Notes: generated from the sequence alone by a model not told the origin. DNA of 64,000 nt from Actinoplanes xinjiangensis (GCF_003148685.1 NZ_QGGR01000004.1:496001-560000), one strand, 5' to 3'; positions 27,349-37,448 are shown, numbered from the stretch's first letter. A program made the numbers and translations.

Positions 27349-28656
27349 GTGCTGAATCGGATCGACCTGCGCGGCTCCCACCGTGACCCGCGCGGACTGC
27401 TGCCCCGTGCCCAGCTCGACGTCTCCACGGCCGTCGAGCGGATCCGCCCGGTCGTCGAGGCGGTCCATGAGCATGGGTTCAGTGCGATCCGGGAGGCGAC
27501 CGAGCGGTTCGACGGCGTCACCCTGGAGCGCCTGCGGGTGCCGGCCGAGGCGATCGCCGCGGCTGTCGAGGCGCTCGAGGCGGATGTGCGCGCCGCCCTG
27601 CTCGAGGTGATCAGGCGGGCCCGCAAGGTGCACGCCGACCAGCGCCGCACCGACGTGACGACCCAGGTGGTCGACGGCGGCACGGTGACCGAGCGCTGGG
27701 TGCCGGTGCGCCGGGTCGGGCTCTACGTGCCGGGCGGCCTGGCCGTCTACCCGTCGACCGTGGTGATGAACGTGGTGCCCGCTCAGGAGGCCGGTGTGGA
27801 GGGCCTGGTGGTGGCGTCGCCGCCGCAGGCGTCCAACAACGGCCTGCCGGACGCACGGGTGCTGGCCGCGTGTGCGCTGCTGGGTGTGACCGAGGTCTAC
27901 GCCGTCGGCGGCGCGCAGGCGATCGCGATGCTGGGCTACGGGTCCGACGGGGTGGACGAGGGCGACCGGTGCGAGCCGGTCGACGTGATCACCGGGCCGG
28001 GCAACATCTGGGTGACCGCGGCCAAGCGGCTGCTCCAGGGCCGTGTCGGGATCGACGCCGAGGCCGGCCCGACCGAGATCGCGATCCTGGCCGACGACAC
28101 CGCCGACGCGCGGCACGTCGCCGCCGACCTGATCAGTCAGGCCGAGCACGACCCGCTGGCCGCGAGTGTGCTGGTCACGCCGTCGCTCGCGCTCGCCGAC
28201 GCGGTCGAGGCCGAGCTGGCCGAGCAGGTCGCGGCGACCAAGCACACCGAGCGGGTGCGCACCTCGCTGACCGGGGAGCAGTCCGGCATCGTGCTGGTCG
28301 ACGACCTGGAGCAGGGGCTGCGGGTGGTCGACGAGTATGCCGCGGAGCACCTGGAGATCCAGACCCGGGACGCACGGGAGTGGGCCATGCGGGTCCGCAA
28401 CGCCGGTGCGATCTTCGTGGGGGCGTGGGCGCCGGTGTCGCTGGGCGACTACGCGGCCGGGTCCAACCACGTGCTGCCGACGGCCGGCTGTGCCCGGCAC
28501 TCGTCCGGGTTGTCGGTGCAGTCGTTCCTGCGGGGCATCCACGTCGTGGAGTACACCGAGGAGGCGCTGCGCGACGTCGCGGGCCACGTGGTCGCCCTGG
28601 CGAACGCCGAAGACCTGCCCGCGCACGGTGACGCGGTGAAGGTCAGGTTCGCGTGA
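27349..28656 (+). CDS. hisD: Histidinol dehydrogenase (HisD)
   Basis: A 435-residue zinc enzyme that performs the last two steps of histidine synthesis, histidinol to histidine, with [39 protein letters not shown] and [18 protein letters not shown] are NAD and substrate-binding blocks. [15 protein letters not shown] contains zinc and catalytic residues. Length is normal. It is first in the his operon, and its stop overlaps hisC (GTGA). Confidence 0.96.
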   Translation: MLNRIDLRGSHRDPRGLLPRAQLDVSTAVERIRPVVEAVHEHGFSAIREATERFDGVTLERLRVPAEAIAAAVEALEADVRAALLEVIRRARKVHADQRRTDVTTQVVDGGTVTERWVPVRRVGLYVPGGLAVYPSTVVMNVVPAQEAGVEGLVVASPPQASNNGLPDARVLAACALLGVTEVYAVGGAQAIAMLGYGSDGVDEGDRCEPVDVITGPGNIWVTAAKRLLQGRVGIDAEAGPTEIAILADDTADARHVAADLISQAEHDPLAASVLVTPSLALADAVEAELAEQVAATKHTERVRTSLTGEQSGIVLVDDLEQGLRVVDEYAAEHLEIQTRDAREWAMRVRNAGAIFVGAWAPVSLGDYAAGSNHVLPTAGCARHSSGLSVQSFLRGIHVVEYTEEALRDVAGHVVALANAEDLPAHGDAVKVRFA

Positions 28657-29726
28657 CGACCATCGACGAGCTTCCCATCCGGGACGACCTGCGGGGGCAG
28701 ACACCCTATGGGGCTCCGCAACTGGACGTCGCGGTCCGGCTGAACACGAACGAGCACGCCTTCGCGGTCCCGCAGCCGGTGATCGAGGAGATGCGCAAGC
28801 GGCTCGACGCCGAGCTGGCCGACCTCAACCGCTACCCCGACCGGGACGCGGTGGGGCTGCGTACCGATCTGGCCGCCTACCTGGGCCACGGCCTCGGGTT
28901 CGCGTCGGTCTGGGCGGCCAACGGGTCTAACGAGGTGCAGCAGCAGCTGCTCCAGGCGTTCGGCGGCCCGGGGCGGACGGCGCTCGGGTTCGGCCCGTCC
29001 TACTCGATGCACCCGCTGCTCGCCGCCGGCACCGGCACCCGCTGGATCGGTGCGCTGCGTGACCCCGACTTCGGGCTGCGGGCCGACGCGGCGGTCGCCG
29101 AGATCCACCGGCACGACCCCGACCTGGTCTTCCTCTGCTCGCCGAACAACCCGACCGGCACCGCGCTGGACCCGGCGGTGATCGACGCGGTCCTCGGTGC
29201 GGCGCGCGGCATGGTGCTGGTCGACGAGGCCTACTTCGAGTATGCGCGGACCGGCACCCGCAGCGCGATCGAGCTGCTGCCCGGCCACCCGCGGCTGGTG
29301 GTGACCCGGACGATGAGCAAGGCGTTCGGCTTCGCCGGCGGCCGGTTGGGCTACTTCGCCGCCGATCCGGCCGTCGTCGACGCGGTCCAGCTGGTCCGCC
29401 TGCCGTATCACCTGAGTGCGCTCACCCAGGCGGCGGCGCGGGCCGCGGTCGCGCAGAGCGCCGCGCTGCTGGCCACGGTCGAGCAGATCAAGGTGCAGCG
29501 TGACCGGATCGTCTCCGTTCTCCGTGACCGGGGGGTCGCGGTCGCGGACAGCGACGCCAATTTCGTGCTGTTCCGCACCGGTGACGATCAGAAAGCCGCC
29601 TGGCAGGCGTTCCTGGACCGGGGCGTCCTCATCCGCGATGTCGGCCTGAGCGGCTGGCTGCGGGTCACCGCCGGCACCGAAACCGAGACCACCGCCTTCC
29701 TGAACGCCGCCGAGGAGATCCTGTGA
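28653..29726 (+). CDS. hisC: Histidinol-phosphate aminotransferase (HisC)
   Basis: A 357-residue PLP aminotransferase (fold type I) converting imidazole acetol phosphate to histidinol phosphate. LNTNEHAF, the [11 protein letters not shown] loop, [10 protein letters not shown] and [17 protein letters not shown] are seen, with PLP lysine K223. It overlaps hisD and hisB by four bases each, so translation of the three is coupled. Confidence 0.95.
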   Translation: MTTIDELPIRDDLRGQTPYGAPQLDVAVRLNTNEHAFAVPQPVIEEMRKRLDAELADLNRYPDRDAVGLRTDLAAYLGHGLGFASVWAANGSNEVQQQLLQAFGGPGRTALGFGPSYSMHPLLAAGTGTRWIGALRDPDFGLRADAAVAEIHRHDPDLVFLCSPNNPTGTALDPAVIDAVLGAARGMVLVDEAYFEYARTGTRSAIELLPGHPRLVVTRTMSKAFGFAGGRLGYFAADPAVVDAVQLVRLPYHLSALTQAAARAAVAQSAALLATVEQIKVQRDRIVSVLRDRGVAVADSDANFVLFRTGDDQKAAWQAFLDRGVLIRDVGLSGWLRVTAGTETETTAFLNAAEEIL

Positions 29727-30334
29727 GTCGTGTAGGACGCATCGATCGCGTCACCAACGAGACCAAGGTGCTCGTCGAGATCGACCTCGACGGCACCGGC
29801 AAGGGTGACCTGCACACCGGGGTCGGGTTCTACGACCACATGCTCAACCAGCTCGCCAAGCACGGCGGGTTCGACCTGACCGTGCGCACCGAGGGCGATC
29901 TGGAGATCGACTCGCACCACACCATCGAGGACACCGCGATCGCGCTCGGCGAGGCGTTCGCCCAGGCGCTCGGCGACAAGCGGGGCATCCGGCGGTACGG
30001 TTCGGCCACCATCCCGATGGACGAGGTGCTGGTCCGGGCGGCCGTGGACCTGTCCGGCCGGGCCTACGTGGTGCACGACGAGCCGCTGCTCGTGCCGTAC
30101 ATCGGGCCGGTCTACGCGACCAGCATGACCCGGCACATCTTCGAGGCGTTCGGCCACGCGGCCAAGGTCACCCTGCACGTGGACGTGCTGCGGGCCAGCC
30201 GTCCGGGCGGCCACCCGGACGCGCACCACGTGGTGGAGGCCCAGTTCAAGGCGTTCTCCCGGGCGCTGCGCGAGGCTGTCGAGATCGACCCCCGTAACGC
30301 CGGCGCCCTGCCGTCGACCAAGGGGGTGCTGTGA
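29723..30334 (+). CDS. hisB: Imidazoleglycerol-phosphate dehydratase (HisB)
   Basis: A 203-residue manganese enzyme that dehydrates imidazole glycerol phosphate. It is monofunctional, without the phosphatase domain found in enteric His[37 protein letters not shown] and [15 protein letters not shown] carry the metal-binding histidines. The stop overlaps the start of a 52-codon membrane-protein gene. Confidence 0.95.
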   Translation: MSRVGRIDRVTNETKVLVEIDLDGTGKGDLHTGVGFYDHMLNQLAKHGGFDLTVRTEGDLEIDSHHTIEDTAIALGEAFAQALGDKRGIRRYGSATIPMDEVLVRAAVDLSGRAYVVHDEPLLVPYIGPVYATSMTRHIFEAFGHAAKVTLHVDVLRASRPGGHPDAHHVVEAQFKAFSRALREAVEIDPRNAGALPSTKGVL

Positions 30335-30489
30335 TCTCCCTGGTGCTGTTCGCGCTGGCCGGCATCCTGGTCGGCGGGGTGGTCCAGCTCGTCAGGTCGG
30401 ACGCCACGAAGTTCAGTGTCGGGCTCACCGCGGTGCTGGCCCTGCTGGCGGCCGCGGGCGGGTTCGCCTGGTGGCCGGGGGAGGCCTGA
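30331..30489 (+). CDS. Small membrane protein between hisB and hisH
   Basis: A 52-residue ORF from GTG 30331 to TGA 30487-30489. Its start overlaps hisB (GTGA) and its stop overlaps hisH (TGATG), so it fills the space exactly. It has two hydrophobic helices ([20 protein letters not shown] and FSVGLTAVLALLAAAGGFAW) joined by RSDATK, and it ends WWPGEA. Function is unknown. A small hypothetical gene in this place is, as I recall, also present in other actinobacterial his operons. The exact overlaps argue that it is real. Confidence 0.82.
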   Translation: MISLVLFALAGILVGGVVQLVRSDATKFSVGLTAVLALLAAAGGFAWWPGEA

Positions 30490-31106
30490 TGACCGCGGAC
30501 GTCGTGATCCTCGACTACGGTTCGGGAAACCTGCGCTCGGCGGAACGGGCGGTGGCCCGTACCGGTGTGGACGTGACCGTGACCAGTGACCTGTCGGTGG
30601 CCGCGGCCGCGGACGGGCTGGTGGTGCCCGGTGTCGGTGCCTACGCGGCGTGCATGGCCGGGATCGAGGCGCTGGGTGCCGGCCCGGTGATCGCGGAGCG
30701 GGTGGCGGCCGGTAAGCCGGTCCTGGGCATCTGTGTCGGCATGCAGATCCTCTTCGAGTCGGGCGTGGAGCACGGGGTGGAGACCAAGGGTCTCGGCCTG
30801 CTGCCCGGCTCGGTGACGAAGCTGTCCGCCGGCCGGATTCCGCACATGGGGTGGAACACGGTCGACGTGCCGGCCGGGTCACGGCTTCTCGCCGGACTCG
30901 ACGCCGAGGCCCGGTTCTACTTCGTCCACTCGTACGCCGCCCAGGATCTTGATCTTCTGAAGGGTGCCCGGGTGACCACCGCGTCGCACGACCTGCCGTT
31001 CGCGGCCGTGGTCGAGGCCGGCGCGCTGAGCGCCGCCCAGTTCCACCCGGAGAAGTCGGCGGACTCGGGCTACCGGCTGCTCAGGAACTGGGTCGCGACG
31101 CTGTGA
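30489..31106 (+). CDS. hisH: Imidazole glycerol phosphate synthase, glutaminase subunit (HisH)
   Basis: A 205-residue class I glutamine amidotransferase that feeds ammonia to HisF. ILDYGSGNLRS starts the protein. The nucleophile is C82 in GICVGMQ, and the C-terminal AAQFHPEKSADSG supplies the catalytic His and Glu. The ATG at 30489 shares its A with the preceding stop. A longer frame from 30471 would overlap the small gene. Its partner hisF lies about 2.9 kb downstream. Confidence 0.94.
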   Translation: MTADVVILDYGSGNLRSAERAVARTGVDVTVTSDLSVAAAADGLVVPGVGAYAACMAGIEALGAGPVIAERVAAGKPVLGICVGMQILFESGVEHGVETKGLGLLPGSVTKLSAGRIPHMGWNTVDVPAGSRLLAGLDAEARFYFVHSYAAQDLDLLKGARVTTASHDLPFAAVVEAGALSAAQFHPEKSADSGYRLLRNWVATL

Positions 31107-31420
31107 GCAAGGAACGCGCGAAACGGCGGGCCGAGCGGCTCGCCGTTCTCGAACGGGACAAGGCCGTCCGGGCCCGCCGGACGGTCCGCCGGGAGCGCCG
31201 CCGCTCCTTCCTCCGTGGTCTGAAACCGCGTTTCGGCCGGGACGGGCGGCTCTATCACCGCAGCCGCCGGCAGCGCATCGGCATCGTGGTCGTCACCCTG
31301 CTGGCCATCGCCGCGGTGTGGACGCTCATCCCCGACCTGCCTCTTCGCATCATCCTCACCGCCATGCTCGTTCTCGCTGTGCCGGCCCTCGTCGTCGTGG
31401 TGCTCGGCCGCCGTGCCTGA
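31103..31420 (+). CDS. Small basic membrane protein in the his operon
   Basis: A 105-residue protein. The first 60 residues are strongly basic (KRRAERLAVLERDKAVRARR and RRERRRSF). Two hydrophobic helices follow at about 60-78 and 83-101. It overlaps hisH by four bases and precedes hisA by 21 bases. I do not recognise a family. The topology suggests a membrane anchor with a cationic cytoplasmic head that could bind nucleic acid or acidic lipid. Coupling to hisH supports that it is expressed. Confidence 0.78.
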   Translation: MSKERAKRRAERLAVLERDKAVRARRTVRRERRRSFLRGLKPRFGRDGRLYHRSRRQRIGIVVVTLLAIAAVWTLIPDLPLRIILTAMLVLAVPALVVVVLGRRA

Positions 31421-31441
31421 AGGTCTCTTAGGGAGAAACAC

Positions 31442-32161
31442 GTGACCCTCGAATTGCTGCCCGCCGTCGACGTCGCCGACGGCCAGGCCGTCCGCCTGGT
31501 GCAGGGCGCCGCCGGTTCGGAAACCGCCTACGGCGACCCCTTGGAGGCCGCGCTGGCCTGGCAGAACGACGGCGCCGAGTGGATCCACCTGGTCGACCTG
31601 GACGCCGCGTTCGGCAAGGGCTCCAACGCCGAACTGCTGGCCGAGGTGGTGCGCCGCCTCGACGTCAAGGTGGAGCTGTCCGGCGGCATCCGCGACGACG
31701 CGTCGCTGACCCGGGCGCTGGCCACCGGTGCCCAGCGGGTCAACATCGGCACCGCCGCCCTGGAGGACCCGGAGTGGTGCGACCGGATCTGCGGTGAGTA
31801 CGGCGACCGCGTCGCGATCGGCCTCGACGTGCGCGGCCGTACCCTGTCGGCCCGCGGCTGGACCCGGGACGGCGGCGACCTGTACGAGGTGCTGGCCCGG
31901 CTCGACAAGGCGGGTGCGTCCCGTTACGTCGTCACCGACATCACCAAGGACGGCACCATGCGCGGCCCGAACCTGGACCTGCTGCGGGAGGTGTGCGCCG
32001 CCACCGACAAGCCGATCATCGCGAGCGGTGGTGTCTCCACGCTCGACGATCTGCGTGCCCTGGCGACGCTGGAGCCGGTCGGGGTGGAGGGTGTCATCGC
32101 GGGTAAGGCGCTCTATGCGGGCGCGTTCACCGTACGAGAAGCTCTTGCCGTTCTCGGTTGA
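31442..32161 (+). CDS. priA: Phosphoribosyl isomerase PriA (HisA, probably also TrpF)
   Basis: A 239-residue TIM-barrel isomerase acting on ProFAR in histidine synthesis. Catalytic D10 lies in [10 protein letters not shown] and D166 in DITKDGT. The sequence closely follows the actinobacterial PriA type ([39 protein letters not shown]), which is known to isomerise PRA for tryptophan synthesis too. The trp genes of this window lack trpF, in agreement. GTG 31442 follows AGGGAGAAACAC. The 3' end overlaps the convergent LysR gene by 35 bases. Confidence 0.94.
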   Translation: MTLELLPAVDVADGQAVRLVQGAAGSETAYGDPLEAALAWQNDGAEWIHLVDLDAAFGKGSNAELLAEVVRRLDVKVELSGGIRDDASLTRALATGAQRVNIGTAALEDPEWCDRICGEYGDRVAIGLDVRGRTLSARGWTRDGGDLYEVLARLDKAGASRYVVTDITKDGTMRGPNLDLLREVCAATDKPIIASGGVSTLDDLRALATLEPVGVEGVIAGKALYAGAFTVREALAVLG

Positions 32162-33035
32162 GTTTCCACGCCTCACGTAGTGCCTGTTCGGCGGCCCGGA
32201 TCGCGGGCCGGGCCGCCGCCGAGTCACGCCAGGCGAGAACCACCCGGCGGGTAGGTGTCGGATTTATCCGGACCGCCCGCGTGCCCGGCGGAAGCTCCGC
32301 GCGAGCCAGCCGGGGAATGAGCCCTACGCCCAGCCCGGCCGCGATCAGGGTCAGCTGGGTCTCGAACTCGCCGACCTGAAAGTCCGGGATCACGCCCGGC
32401 AGGCTGCGGATCAGATATTCGTAGCAGACGTCGCCGGCCCGGACGCCGATCCAGCGCTCGTGCCGGGCGTCCTCCAGCGTGGCCTCCCCGATCAGCCGGT
32501 GGCCGCTGGGCACGATCAGATCGGCGTGGTCCTCTCCGAGAGTGGCCTTGCTGACACCGTCCGGGTAGCGCAGCGCTACCTCCGGCCAGTCGTCGAGCAC
32601 GGCCAGGTCGACGTGACCGCGGCGCAGCATCTCCACGCCCTCGTGCGGGTTGACCTCGATCACGCTGATGCTCAGGCCGGGGTGGTCGGCGGTCAGGGTG
32701 CGCAGCGCGTGCGGCAGCAGGGCCCGGCATGCGGTCGCGAAGGTGGAGACGGTGAGCCGCCCGGTGACCGTGTCGCGGTGCGCGGCGAGCGCCGCCTCGG
32801 CCTCGTCGAGGCTGGTCAGCACCCGCTCGGCATGGTCGGCGAGGAGCCGGCCGGCTTCGGTGAGCCGCAGCCGGCGGCCGTCCTTCTCCACCAGGCTGGA
32901 GCCGGTCTCGCGCTCCAGCTTGCCGATCTGCTGGGAGATGGCGGACGGTGTGCAGTGCAGCGCCTGCCCGGCGGCGAGCACCGTGCCGTAGCTGGCCACG
33001 GCGTGCAGCGCCCGCAGTCTCCCCAGGTCAATCAT
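32127..33035 (-). CDS. LysR-family transcriptional regulator
   Basis: A 302-residue LysR-type regulator. The winged helix-turn-helix is at 1-60 ([34 protein letters not shown]). A linker helix and a periplasmic-binding-like effector domain follow (about 90-300). It is divergent from an EamA exporter gene, the common arrangement in which the regulator controls its neighbour. A 19-bp palindrome covers its own start codon, suggesting autoregulation. The effector is unknown; export of an amino acid or metabolite is plausible. Confidence 0.92.
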   Translation of the reverse strand: MIDLGRLRALHAVASYGTVLAAGQALHCTPSAISQQIGKLERETGSSLVEKDGRRLRLTEAGRLLADHAERVLTSLDEAEAALAAHRDTVTGRLTVSTFATACRALLPHALRTLTADHPGLSISVIEVNPHEGVEMLRRGHVDLAVLDDWPEVALRYPDGVSKATLGEDHADLIVPSGHRLIGEATLEDARHERWIGVRAGDVCYEYLIRSLPGVIPDFQVGEFETQLTLIAAGLGVGLIPRLARAELPPGTRAVRINPTPTRRVVLAWRDSAAARPAIRAAEQALREAWKLNRERQELLVR

Positions 33036-33051
33036 GTAGCGATGCTACATG
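33033..33051. promoter_or_regulatory. Perfect palindrome, probable LysR operator
   Basis: CATGTAGC-GAT-GCTACATG is an inverted repeat with 8-bp arms and a 3-base spacer. It overlaps the ATG of the LysR gene and lies 58 bases before the EamA start. The position and symmetry suit a LysR recall site, though this is inferred. Confidence 0.65.
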
Positions 33052-33108
33052 CTGGGTTCAGATCATTTTGCTGGTGCTTAACTGTCGCCCCGCGCGAGGC
33101 TGGACCCC

Positions 33109-33993
33109 ATGAGAGCTCGTGACCTGGCTCTGGCGGTCGCCGTGGCGGCCGTCTGGGGTTTCAACTTCGTCGTCATCCACGTCGGGCTGGACGCCTTCCC
33201 GCCGCTGTTGTTCTCGGCTCTCCGGTTCGCCCTGGCCGCCTTCCCGGCCCTGCTCCTCGTCGGCCGCCCCCAGGTGCCGTGGCGCTGGGTGATCGCGGTC
33301 GCGCTGGTCCTCGCCGTCACCAAGTTCAGCCTGCTCTTCATCGGGATGGAGGCGGGCATGCCGGCCGGGCTCAGCTCCCTGGTCCTCCAGAGTCAGGCGG
33401 TGTTCACCATGCTGTTCGCGGTGCTCCTGCTACGCGAGCGGCCGCGCCCGGTGCAACTGGCCGGCCTGGGCGTCGCGGCCGCCGGCGTCGCGCTCGTGGC
33501 CGCCCGCACGACCGCACCGCTGCCCGCGTTCCTGCTGGTCGTCGGCGCGGCCGCGGCCTGGGGGCTGTCCAATGTCGCCACCCGCAAGGCGTCCCCGCCG
33601 GACTCGCTGCGCTTCATGGTCTGGGTCAGCGCGGTGGCCACCGGCCCGCTCGTCGTGCTCACCCTGATCGTCGACGGCCCGGCGGCCGACCTCGCCGCGC
33701 TGCGCGCGATCAGCACCCCGGCGGTGCTGTCGCTGATCTACATCGCGCTGGTCTCCACCCTCGCCGGCTTCGCCGCCTGGGGCTTTCTCCTGAAGAGGTA
33801 CGGCGCGGCGACCGTCGCCCCCTTCTCGATGCTCGTCCCCTTCTTCGGCATCGCCTCGGCGGCCCTCTTCCTCGGCGAGCCGGTGCACCCGGTCGAGGTG
33901 GCCGGCGGTGTCCTGGTGGTCGGCGGGGTGCTTCTGGGATTGGTCGGGCCCCGGCCGGTCGTCACGAAGGAACTGGCTAGGGTTGGGGCATGA
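33109..33993 (+). CDS. EamA/DMT-superfamily exporter
   Basis: A 294-residue membrane protein with about ten helices and two EamA repeats (about 5-135 and 145-285). [33 protein letters not shown] and [19 protein letters not shown] are typical, and the first-half repeat [20 protein letters not shown] is conserved in the YdcZ/EamA group. Substrate is unknown; relatives export amino acids or other metabolites. The stop overlaps the hisF start (ATGA), so hisF translation is coupled to this transporter. Confidence 0.9.
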   Translation: MRARDLALAVAVAAVWGFNFVVIHVGLDAFPPLLFSALRFALAAFPALLLVGRPQVPWRWVIAVALVLAVTKFSLLFIGMEAGMPAGLSSLVLQSQAVFTMLFAVLLLRERPRPVQLAGLGVAAAGVALVAARTTAPLPAFLLVVGAAAAWGLSNVATRKASPPDSLRFMVWVSAVATGPLVVLTLIVDGPAADLAALRAISTPAVLSLIYIALVSTLAGFAAWGFLLKRYGAATVAPFSMLVPFFGIASAALFLGEPVHPVEVAGGVLVVGGVLLGLVGPRPVVTKELARVGA

Positions 33994-34751
33994 CGGTCGC
34001 GGTGCGTGTGATTCCCTGTCTGGACGTGGACGCCGGCCGGGTGGTGAAGGGTGTCAACTTCGTCGACCTGCGTGACGCCGGCGACCCGGTCGAGCTGGCC
34101 GCCGCCTACGACGCGGCCGGTGCCGACGAGCTGACCTTCCTCGACGTGACCGCCTCCTCCGACGACCGCGGCACCATGCTCGACGTGGTCCGCCGGACCG
34201 CCGAGACCGTGTTCATCCCGCTCACCGTCGGCGGGGGCGTCCGCTCGCCGGAGAATGTGGACGTGCTGCTGCGGGCCGGCGCCGACAAGGTGGGCGTCAA
34301 CACGGCGGCCATCGCCCGTCCCGAGCTGATCCGCGAGATCGCCGAGCGGTTCGGCAACCAGGTCCTCGTGCTGTCGCTGGATGTGCGGCGCTCCGCGGAG
34401 CAGCCGAGCGGCTGGGAGGTCACCACGCACGGCGGCCGCCGCAGCGCCGGGCTAGACGCCATCGAGTGGGCGTCCCGGGTGGCGGAGCTCGGTGCGGGGG
34501 AGATCCTGCTGAATTCGATGGACGCCGACGGCACCAAGGCCGGTTTCGATCTCGATCTGATCCGGGCGGTGCGGGCGGTCGTCGACATCCCGGTGATCGC
34601 CAGTGGCGGGGCCGGGGTGGTCGGGCACTTCCCGCCGGCCGTCGAGGCGGGGGCGGACGCCGTGCTGGCGGCCAGTGTCTTCCACTTCGGTGACCTGACC
34701 ATCGGCGAGGTCAAGGACAGTCTGCGCGAGGCCGGCAACCCGGTCCGTTAA
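33990..34751 (+). CDS. hisF: Imidazole glycerol phosphate synthase, cyclase subunit (HisF)
   Basis: A 253-residue TIM-barrel that makes IGP and AICAR from PRFAR using ammonia from His[19 protein letters not shown] holds the first catalytic Asp, and [14 protein letters not shown] the second. [10 protein letters not shown] and [11 protein letters not shown] bind phosphate. It is split from hisH-hisA by the LysR-EamA pair, and its start overlaps the exporter gene. Its end overlaps a convergent gene by four bases. Confidence 0.95.
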   Translation: MTVAVRVIPCLDVDAGRVVKGVNFVDLRDAGDPVELAAAYDAAGADELTFLDVTASSDDRGTMLDVVRRTAETVFIPLTVGGGVRSPENVDVLLRAGADKVGVNTAAIARPELIREIAERFGNQVLVLSLDVRRSAEQPSGWEVTTHGGRRSAGLDAIEWASRVAELGAGEILLNSMDADGTKAGFDLDLIRAVRAVVDIPVIASGGAGVVGHFPPAVEAGADAVLAASVFHFGDLTIGEVKDSLREAGNPVR

Positions 34752-35176
34752 CGGCCGTCGGCCAGCCGCAGGCTGTATTCACGGACGGCGGAGTTGTAGG
34801 TCTGCTCGTCCAGCGACCAATCCGCGTCGCCTGGCTCGGCCATCCGATTGAGCTGGGTCTGGAGGGTCATCACCGCCGACGACAGGCCGCTGAACGGGCG
34901 GGTCCGCCAGAGCTGCTCACCCGGCGGGGCGACCTGGATCATGTCGTCGTCCACGGCGATCAGCCCGGCACCGGCCAACCGGCGCACCGACTCCTCGAGC
35001 TCGGCCCGCTCCGGCACGCTGTGGTGCAGGAAATCGGCGGCCGCCAGCAGGTCGGCCAGGGTCGCGCCGGTCACCGGCAGCGCGGCGTGCAGTGCCCGGT
35101 CGCGCTCCAGGCGCTCGGCGATGACCGCGGAGACGAAGATCCATGCGTCGTTCCAGTTCCAGCCACCGGCCCCCAT
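34748..35176 (-). CDS. Unrecognised protein, winged-helix-like
   Basis: A 142-residue protein I cannot assign. It begins [20 protein letters not shown]. The segment [20 protein letters not shown], followed by a helix ending [15 protein letters not shown], looks like a winged-helix domain. I use ATG 35176 because it leaves a 25-base gap to the YczE-type gene. A longer frame to 35233 would overlap that gene. It may be co-transcribed with yczE. Confidence 0.65.
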   Translation of the reverse strand: MGAGGWNWNDAWIFVSAVIAERLERDRALHAALPVTGATLADLLAAADFLHHSVPERAELEESVRRLAGAGLIAVDDDMIQVAPPGEQLWRTRPFSGLSSAVMTLQTQLNRMAEPGDADWSLDEQTYNSAVREYSLRLADGR

Positions 35177-35201
35177 GTCGCAATGATGCCGTGCGGTGGC
35201 G

Positions 35202-35825
35202 TCACCGGGAAGCGAATGTGTCCGGAAGATCACTGCGGACGGCCTCGCGCACCGTCAACGGCGGGAGGAACAGATGCACGAGCGGGCCGATGGCCAGCGC
35301 ATAGGCGATCGTGCCGACGCCGACCGTGCCACCGAGCAGGAATCCGGCCCCCAGCACGGTCAGTTCGATGCCGGTCCGGATCACCCGCAGCGGCACCTTC
35401 GGGAACCGCCCGGCCAGCCCCGTCATCAGGCCGTCCCGCGGGCCCGGGCCCATCCGGCTGCCGATGTAGAGGCCGGTCGCGAACCCGTTCAGCAGGATCC
35501 CGCCGACCAGGAATCCGACCCGGGCCGGCATCGTCTGAGCGGTCGGCAGCACCGCGAGCGCCGCGTCCGCGGCGAAACCCACCACCAGCAGATTGGCCAC
35601 CGTCCCCAGGCCCGGTCGCTGCCGCAGCGGGATCCAGAGCAGCAGCACGGGTACGCCCACCAGCAGCACGATCCAGCCGAAACTGACGCCGGTCACCTCG
35701 GAGAGTCCCTGGTGGAAGACGTCCCACGGGTTGAGGCCGAGACCCGATTCGACCATCAGAGCCATGCTGACGCCGTAGAGGACGAGCCCTGCGAAGAGTT
35801 GGGGGACGCGACGGTACAGGTTCAT
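35202..35825 (-). CDS. yczE: YczE-family membrane protein
   Basis: A 207-residue protein with about five or six membrane segments and the family motifs GLGLNPWDVFHQGLSE and GSRMGPGPRDGLMTGLAGR. YczE proteins are often paired with a divergent MocR-type regulator, exactly as here, and are thought to be transporters, possibly in vitamin B6 or amine metabolism. That role is not proven. ATG 35825 is preferred over a longer start at 35873, which would cover the regulatory gap. Confidence 0.85.
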   Translation of the reverse strand: MNLYRRVPQLFAGLVLYGVSMALMVESGLGLNPWDVFHQGLSEVTGVSFGWIVLLVGVPVLLLWIPLRQRPGLGTVANLLVVGFAADAALAVLPTAQTMPARVGFLVGGILLNGFATGLYIGSRMGPGPRDGLMTGLAGRFPKVPLRVIRTGIELTVLGAGFLLGGTVGVGTIAYALAIGPLVHLFLPPLTVREAVRSDLPDTFASR

Positions 35826-35840
35826 AACAGCCACTCTTGA

Positions 35841-35869
35841 TGCCAATCCGCCAATGCTAAAGTGCCAAT
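35841..35869. promoter_or_regulatory. Three (T/C)GCCAAT direct repeats between yczE and mocR
   Basis: TGCCAAT at 35841-35847, CGCCAAT at 35849-35855 and TGCCAAT at 35863-35869 lie in the 59-base divergent gap. Spaced direct repeats are a known layout for MocR/PdxR-type binding sites, so these are candidate operators for the adjacent regulator. Confidence 0.55.
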
Positions 35870-35884
35870 TCATCGGAGGTGGCT

Positions 35885-37339
35885 ATGACGACATCGGTTC
35901 GTGGAGACCAATTGGCCCGTCTGCTCGGCCGGTGGCACGCCCTGCCCGGCCGTCGGCGCAGCCCCGACTACGCGGCGCTCGCCGGCGCCGTCCGCGGCCT
36001 GCTCTCCGACGGCCGGCTCGCCCTCGGTGTCCGCCTGCCCGCCGAGCGGGAGCTGGCCGAGGCGCTCGCCATCAGCCGGACCACGGTGTCCGCCGCCTAC
36101 CGCGCGCTGCGGGAGACCGGCCACCTCGCCAGCCGCCGCGGCGCCGGCAGCTGGACCACCCTGCCCCATGGGCACCGCGTGGCCTCCTCCGGCCTGTGGA
36201 CCCCCGAGGACGACCTCGACATGATCGACCTTGGATGCGCGGCCTCCGCCGCCCCGGTCGAGATCGTCCCGGCCGCCCGCGCCGCCGCCGACGACCTGCC
36301 CCGCTACCTCGGCAGTGCCGGCTACCACCCGACCGGCCTGCCCGAGCTGCGCGCCGCCGTCGCCGAGGGATACACCGCCCGCGGCGTGCCCACCTCACCC
36401 GAGCAGATCCTCATCACCAGCGGCACCCAGCAGGCCCTCGACCTGGTGCTGCGGCTGTCCGTCCCGGTCGGCGCGCCGGTCCTCGTGGAGACACCGACCT
36501 ACCCCAACGCGCTGGCCGCGCTCGCCGCGCGGCGCGCCCGCATCAGCACCCACGGCCTCGACATCGAAGGCGGCTGGGACGGCGAGATGCTCCTCGGCGC
36601 GCTCCGGCAGATCAAACCCCGCATGACGTACGTGATCCCCGAGTTCCACAATCCCACCGGCCACCTCATGCCCACCGAGCTGCGCGAACGTCTCGTGGCC
36701 ACGGCCCATGCGACAGGCGCCGACCTGATCGTCGACGAGTCCTTCGTGGACCTGCCGCTCGACGACCCGTCCATGCCGCCGCCGGTCGCCGTCTTCGACC
36801 GGCACTCCCGCGTCACGTCGATCGGCGGGATGAGCAAGGCGTACTGGGGCGGCCTCCGGATCGGCTGGGTGCGGGCCTCCGCGCCGCTCGTGCAGCGGCT
36901 CGCCGCCATCCGCGTCGGCGTCGACATGGCCAGCCCCGTTCTCGAACAGCTCGTGGCCGTCCACCTGCTCCGCATCTCGGACGAGATCGTCGCCGCCCGC
37001 CGCGCGCAGCTCCGCTTCCGCCGGGACACCCTGGTCGCGGCCTTGCGTGAGCAACTTCCCGAGTGGCGGCTCGTGGTCCCCCGCGGTGGCGTGACACTCT
37101 GGGCCGAACTCGACGGCCCCATCTCCAGCGCCCTGTCCCGGGCCGCCGAGGACGTCGGCGTACGGCTCGCCCCCGGCCCCCGGTTCGGCCTCGACGGCAC
37201 ACTCGAACGTTTCCTGCGCCTGCCGTTCACCCTGCCCGCCGACGACCTGACCGAAGCCGTCCGGCGCATCGCCTCCGTCCGCCACGACCTCGACCACGCG
37301 ACGCGCCCCACCTGGCGTACCCCCGTGGTGATCACCTGA
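35885..37339 (+). CDS. MocR/PdxR-type regulator (GntR + aminotransferase domain)
   Basis: A 484-residue fusion regulator. A GntR winged helix (about 25-90; RLPAERELAEALAISRTTVS) is joined to a fold-type I aminotransferase-like domain that binds PLP. TSGTQQALDLVLRL, PEFHNPTGHLMP and SIGGMSKAYWGGLRIGW are present, with PLP lysine K318. Such proteins regulate genes and usually have no transaminase role. It probably controls the divergent yczE gene (YczR-type pairing). ATG 35885 follows CGGAGGTGG. Four copies of a palindromic repeat start 110 bases after the stop. Confidence 0.9.
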   Translation: MTTSVRGDQLARLLGRWHALPGRRRSPDYAALAGAVRGLLSDGRLALGVRLPAERELAEALAISRTTVSAAYRALRETGHLASRRGAGSWTTLPHGHRVASSGLWTPEDDLDMIDLGCAASAAPVEIVPAARAAADDLPRYLGSAGYHPTGLPELRAAVAEGYTARGVPTSPEQILITSGTQQALDLVLRLSVPVGAPVLVETPTYPNALAALAARRARISTHGLDIEGGWDGEMLLGALRQIKPRMTYVIPEFHNPTGHLMPTELRERLVATAHATGADLIVDESFVDLPLDDPSMPPPVAVFDRHSRVTSIGGMSKAYWGGLRIGWVRASAPLVQRLAAIRVGVDMASPVLEQLVAVHLLRISDEIVAARRAQLRFRRDTLVAALREQLPEWRLVVPRGGVTLWAELDGPISSALSRAAEDVGVRLAPGPRFGLDGTLERFLRLPFTLPADDLTEAVRRIASVRHDLDHATRPTWRTPVVIT

Positions 37340-37448
37340 CCCCACGGGCACCCCGGCATCCCGTCCGACCCGCGTTCCGGCTGGAACGCCCCTCACGAGG
37401 CGATCTCGCTGAGGTCGCGGGACTGCTCGCGCAACGGTGGATCTTGCC

